A stretch of DNA of 64,000 nt, from contig NZ_JAFHAP010000017.1 in NCBI RefSeq assembly GCF_016938855.1, positions 765 through 64,764 of the forward strand, in the 5' to 3' direction. The translations under genes and the position numbers were made by a program. The stretch is from Polycladomyces zharkentensis (GTDB lineage: Bacteria > Bacillota > Bacilli > Thermoactinomycetales > JIR-001). Shown piece by piece: positions 63,929 to 64,000 of the stretch (its first letter is position 1; every line of letters begins with the position of its first letter). A model generated the notes under the pieces. The model was not told the DNA's origin, ran no database searches, and saw nothing but the letters and a program-made list of their open reading frames with translations.

Positions 63929-64000
63929 TTTTTCACCTCTTTAATCGTATTGATTTTTTTAAATAGCCATCTACCCTTTTCTTGGACATGGGATGCCCGT
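63925..64000 (-). CDS. small coupled protein, C-terminal part (runs off the window)
   Basis: The last 25 codons read GHPMSKKRVDGYLKKINTIKEVKK and stop. They match GHPMSIKRVDSYKNKW of the gene at 60668-60898 and hold the same position, overlapping the two-repeat gene's start by four bases. The N-terminal part lies beyond 64000. Confidence 0.6.
   Translation of the reverse strand, partial: RASHVQEKGRWLFKKINTIKEVKK

Overview
The window looks like a chromosomal segment of a spore-forming, probably moderately thermophilic Bacillota, most likely of the Thermoactinomycetaceae or a close relative. This is inferred from protein character (BmrC/BmrD, TcyP, YlmA, Fsr and YjcZ homologues), strong AGGAGG ribosome binding sites, frequent GTG/TTG starts and IS605-type elements. 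No rRNA or tRNA gene was recognised.

Layout. 1-10.3 kb is a patchwork: two degraded TnpB elements and a 275-bp derivative of the same family, a YlmA-like ATPase, a homogentisate-dioxygenase-like enzyme with a flavin reductase, a fosmidomycin-resistance-type MFS pump, and a relic CRISPR locus (broken cas6, decayed repeats, an AbrB antitoxin with a truncated PIN toxin). 10.7-22.8 kb holds core-type genes: a crotonase/MDR-reductase fusion, typA, an acetyltransferase, a BmrCD-like heterodimeric ABC exporter preceded by a leader peptide and attenuator, the cystine symporter tcyP and a lipoprotein. 23-26.8 kb is a sugar-acid operon (IclR regulator with two palindromic operators, KDG kinase, KDPG aldolase, galactonate-type dehydratase). 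27-31.8 kb is an apparent D-amino-acid operon (GntP-family permease, D-threonine-aldolase-like PLP enzyme, N-acyl-D-amino-acid deacylase, RidA). 34.3-38.7 kb carries a 954-residue tandem PBP4 enzyme and a GHL10-type secreted hydrolase.

39.6-54.1 kb is a complete aromatic catabolic cluster matching the protocatechuate 2,3-cleavage (pra) pathway known from Paenibacillus sp. JJ-1b: praH and the IclR regulator praR face away from praB-E-G-F-D-C-A-I. The operon runs on into an aldehyde dehydrogenase, a ThDP-dependent 2-oxoacid-decarboxylase-like enzyme and an MFS transporter. That suggests an added upper route: an aryl 2-oxoacid is decarboxylated to an aldehyde, oxidised to 4-hydroxybenzoate, hydroxylated by PobA/PraI, and the ring is opened by PraA.

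54.2-64 kb is lower in GC and disordered: a graveyard of contact-dependent (polymorphic) toxin modules. It contains immunity genes (Imm7, two frameshifted Imm1, DUF4241, three paralogues of a two-repeat family), short relics of toxin C-termini fused by overlapping stop/start codons to immunity genes, a broken thermonuclease/excalibur gene, an integrase relic and a 1.45-kb segmental duplication (about 53.74-55.24 kb and 62.48-63.95 kb). A lone YezG/DUF600-like immunity gene sits apart at 32.2 kb. No full-length toxin gene lies in the window.
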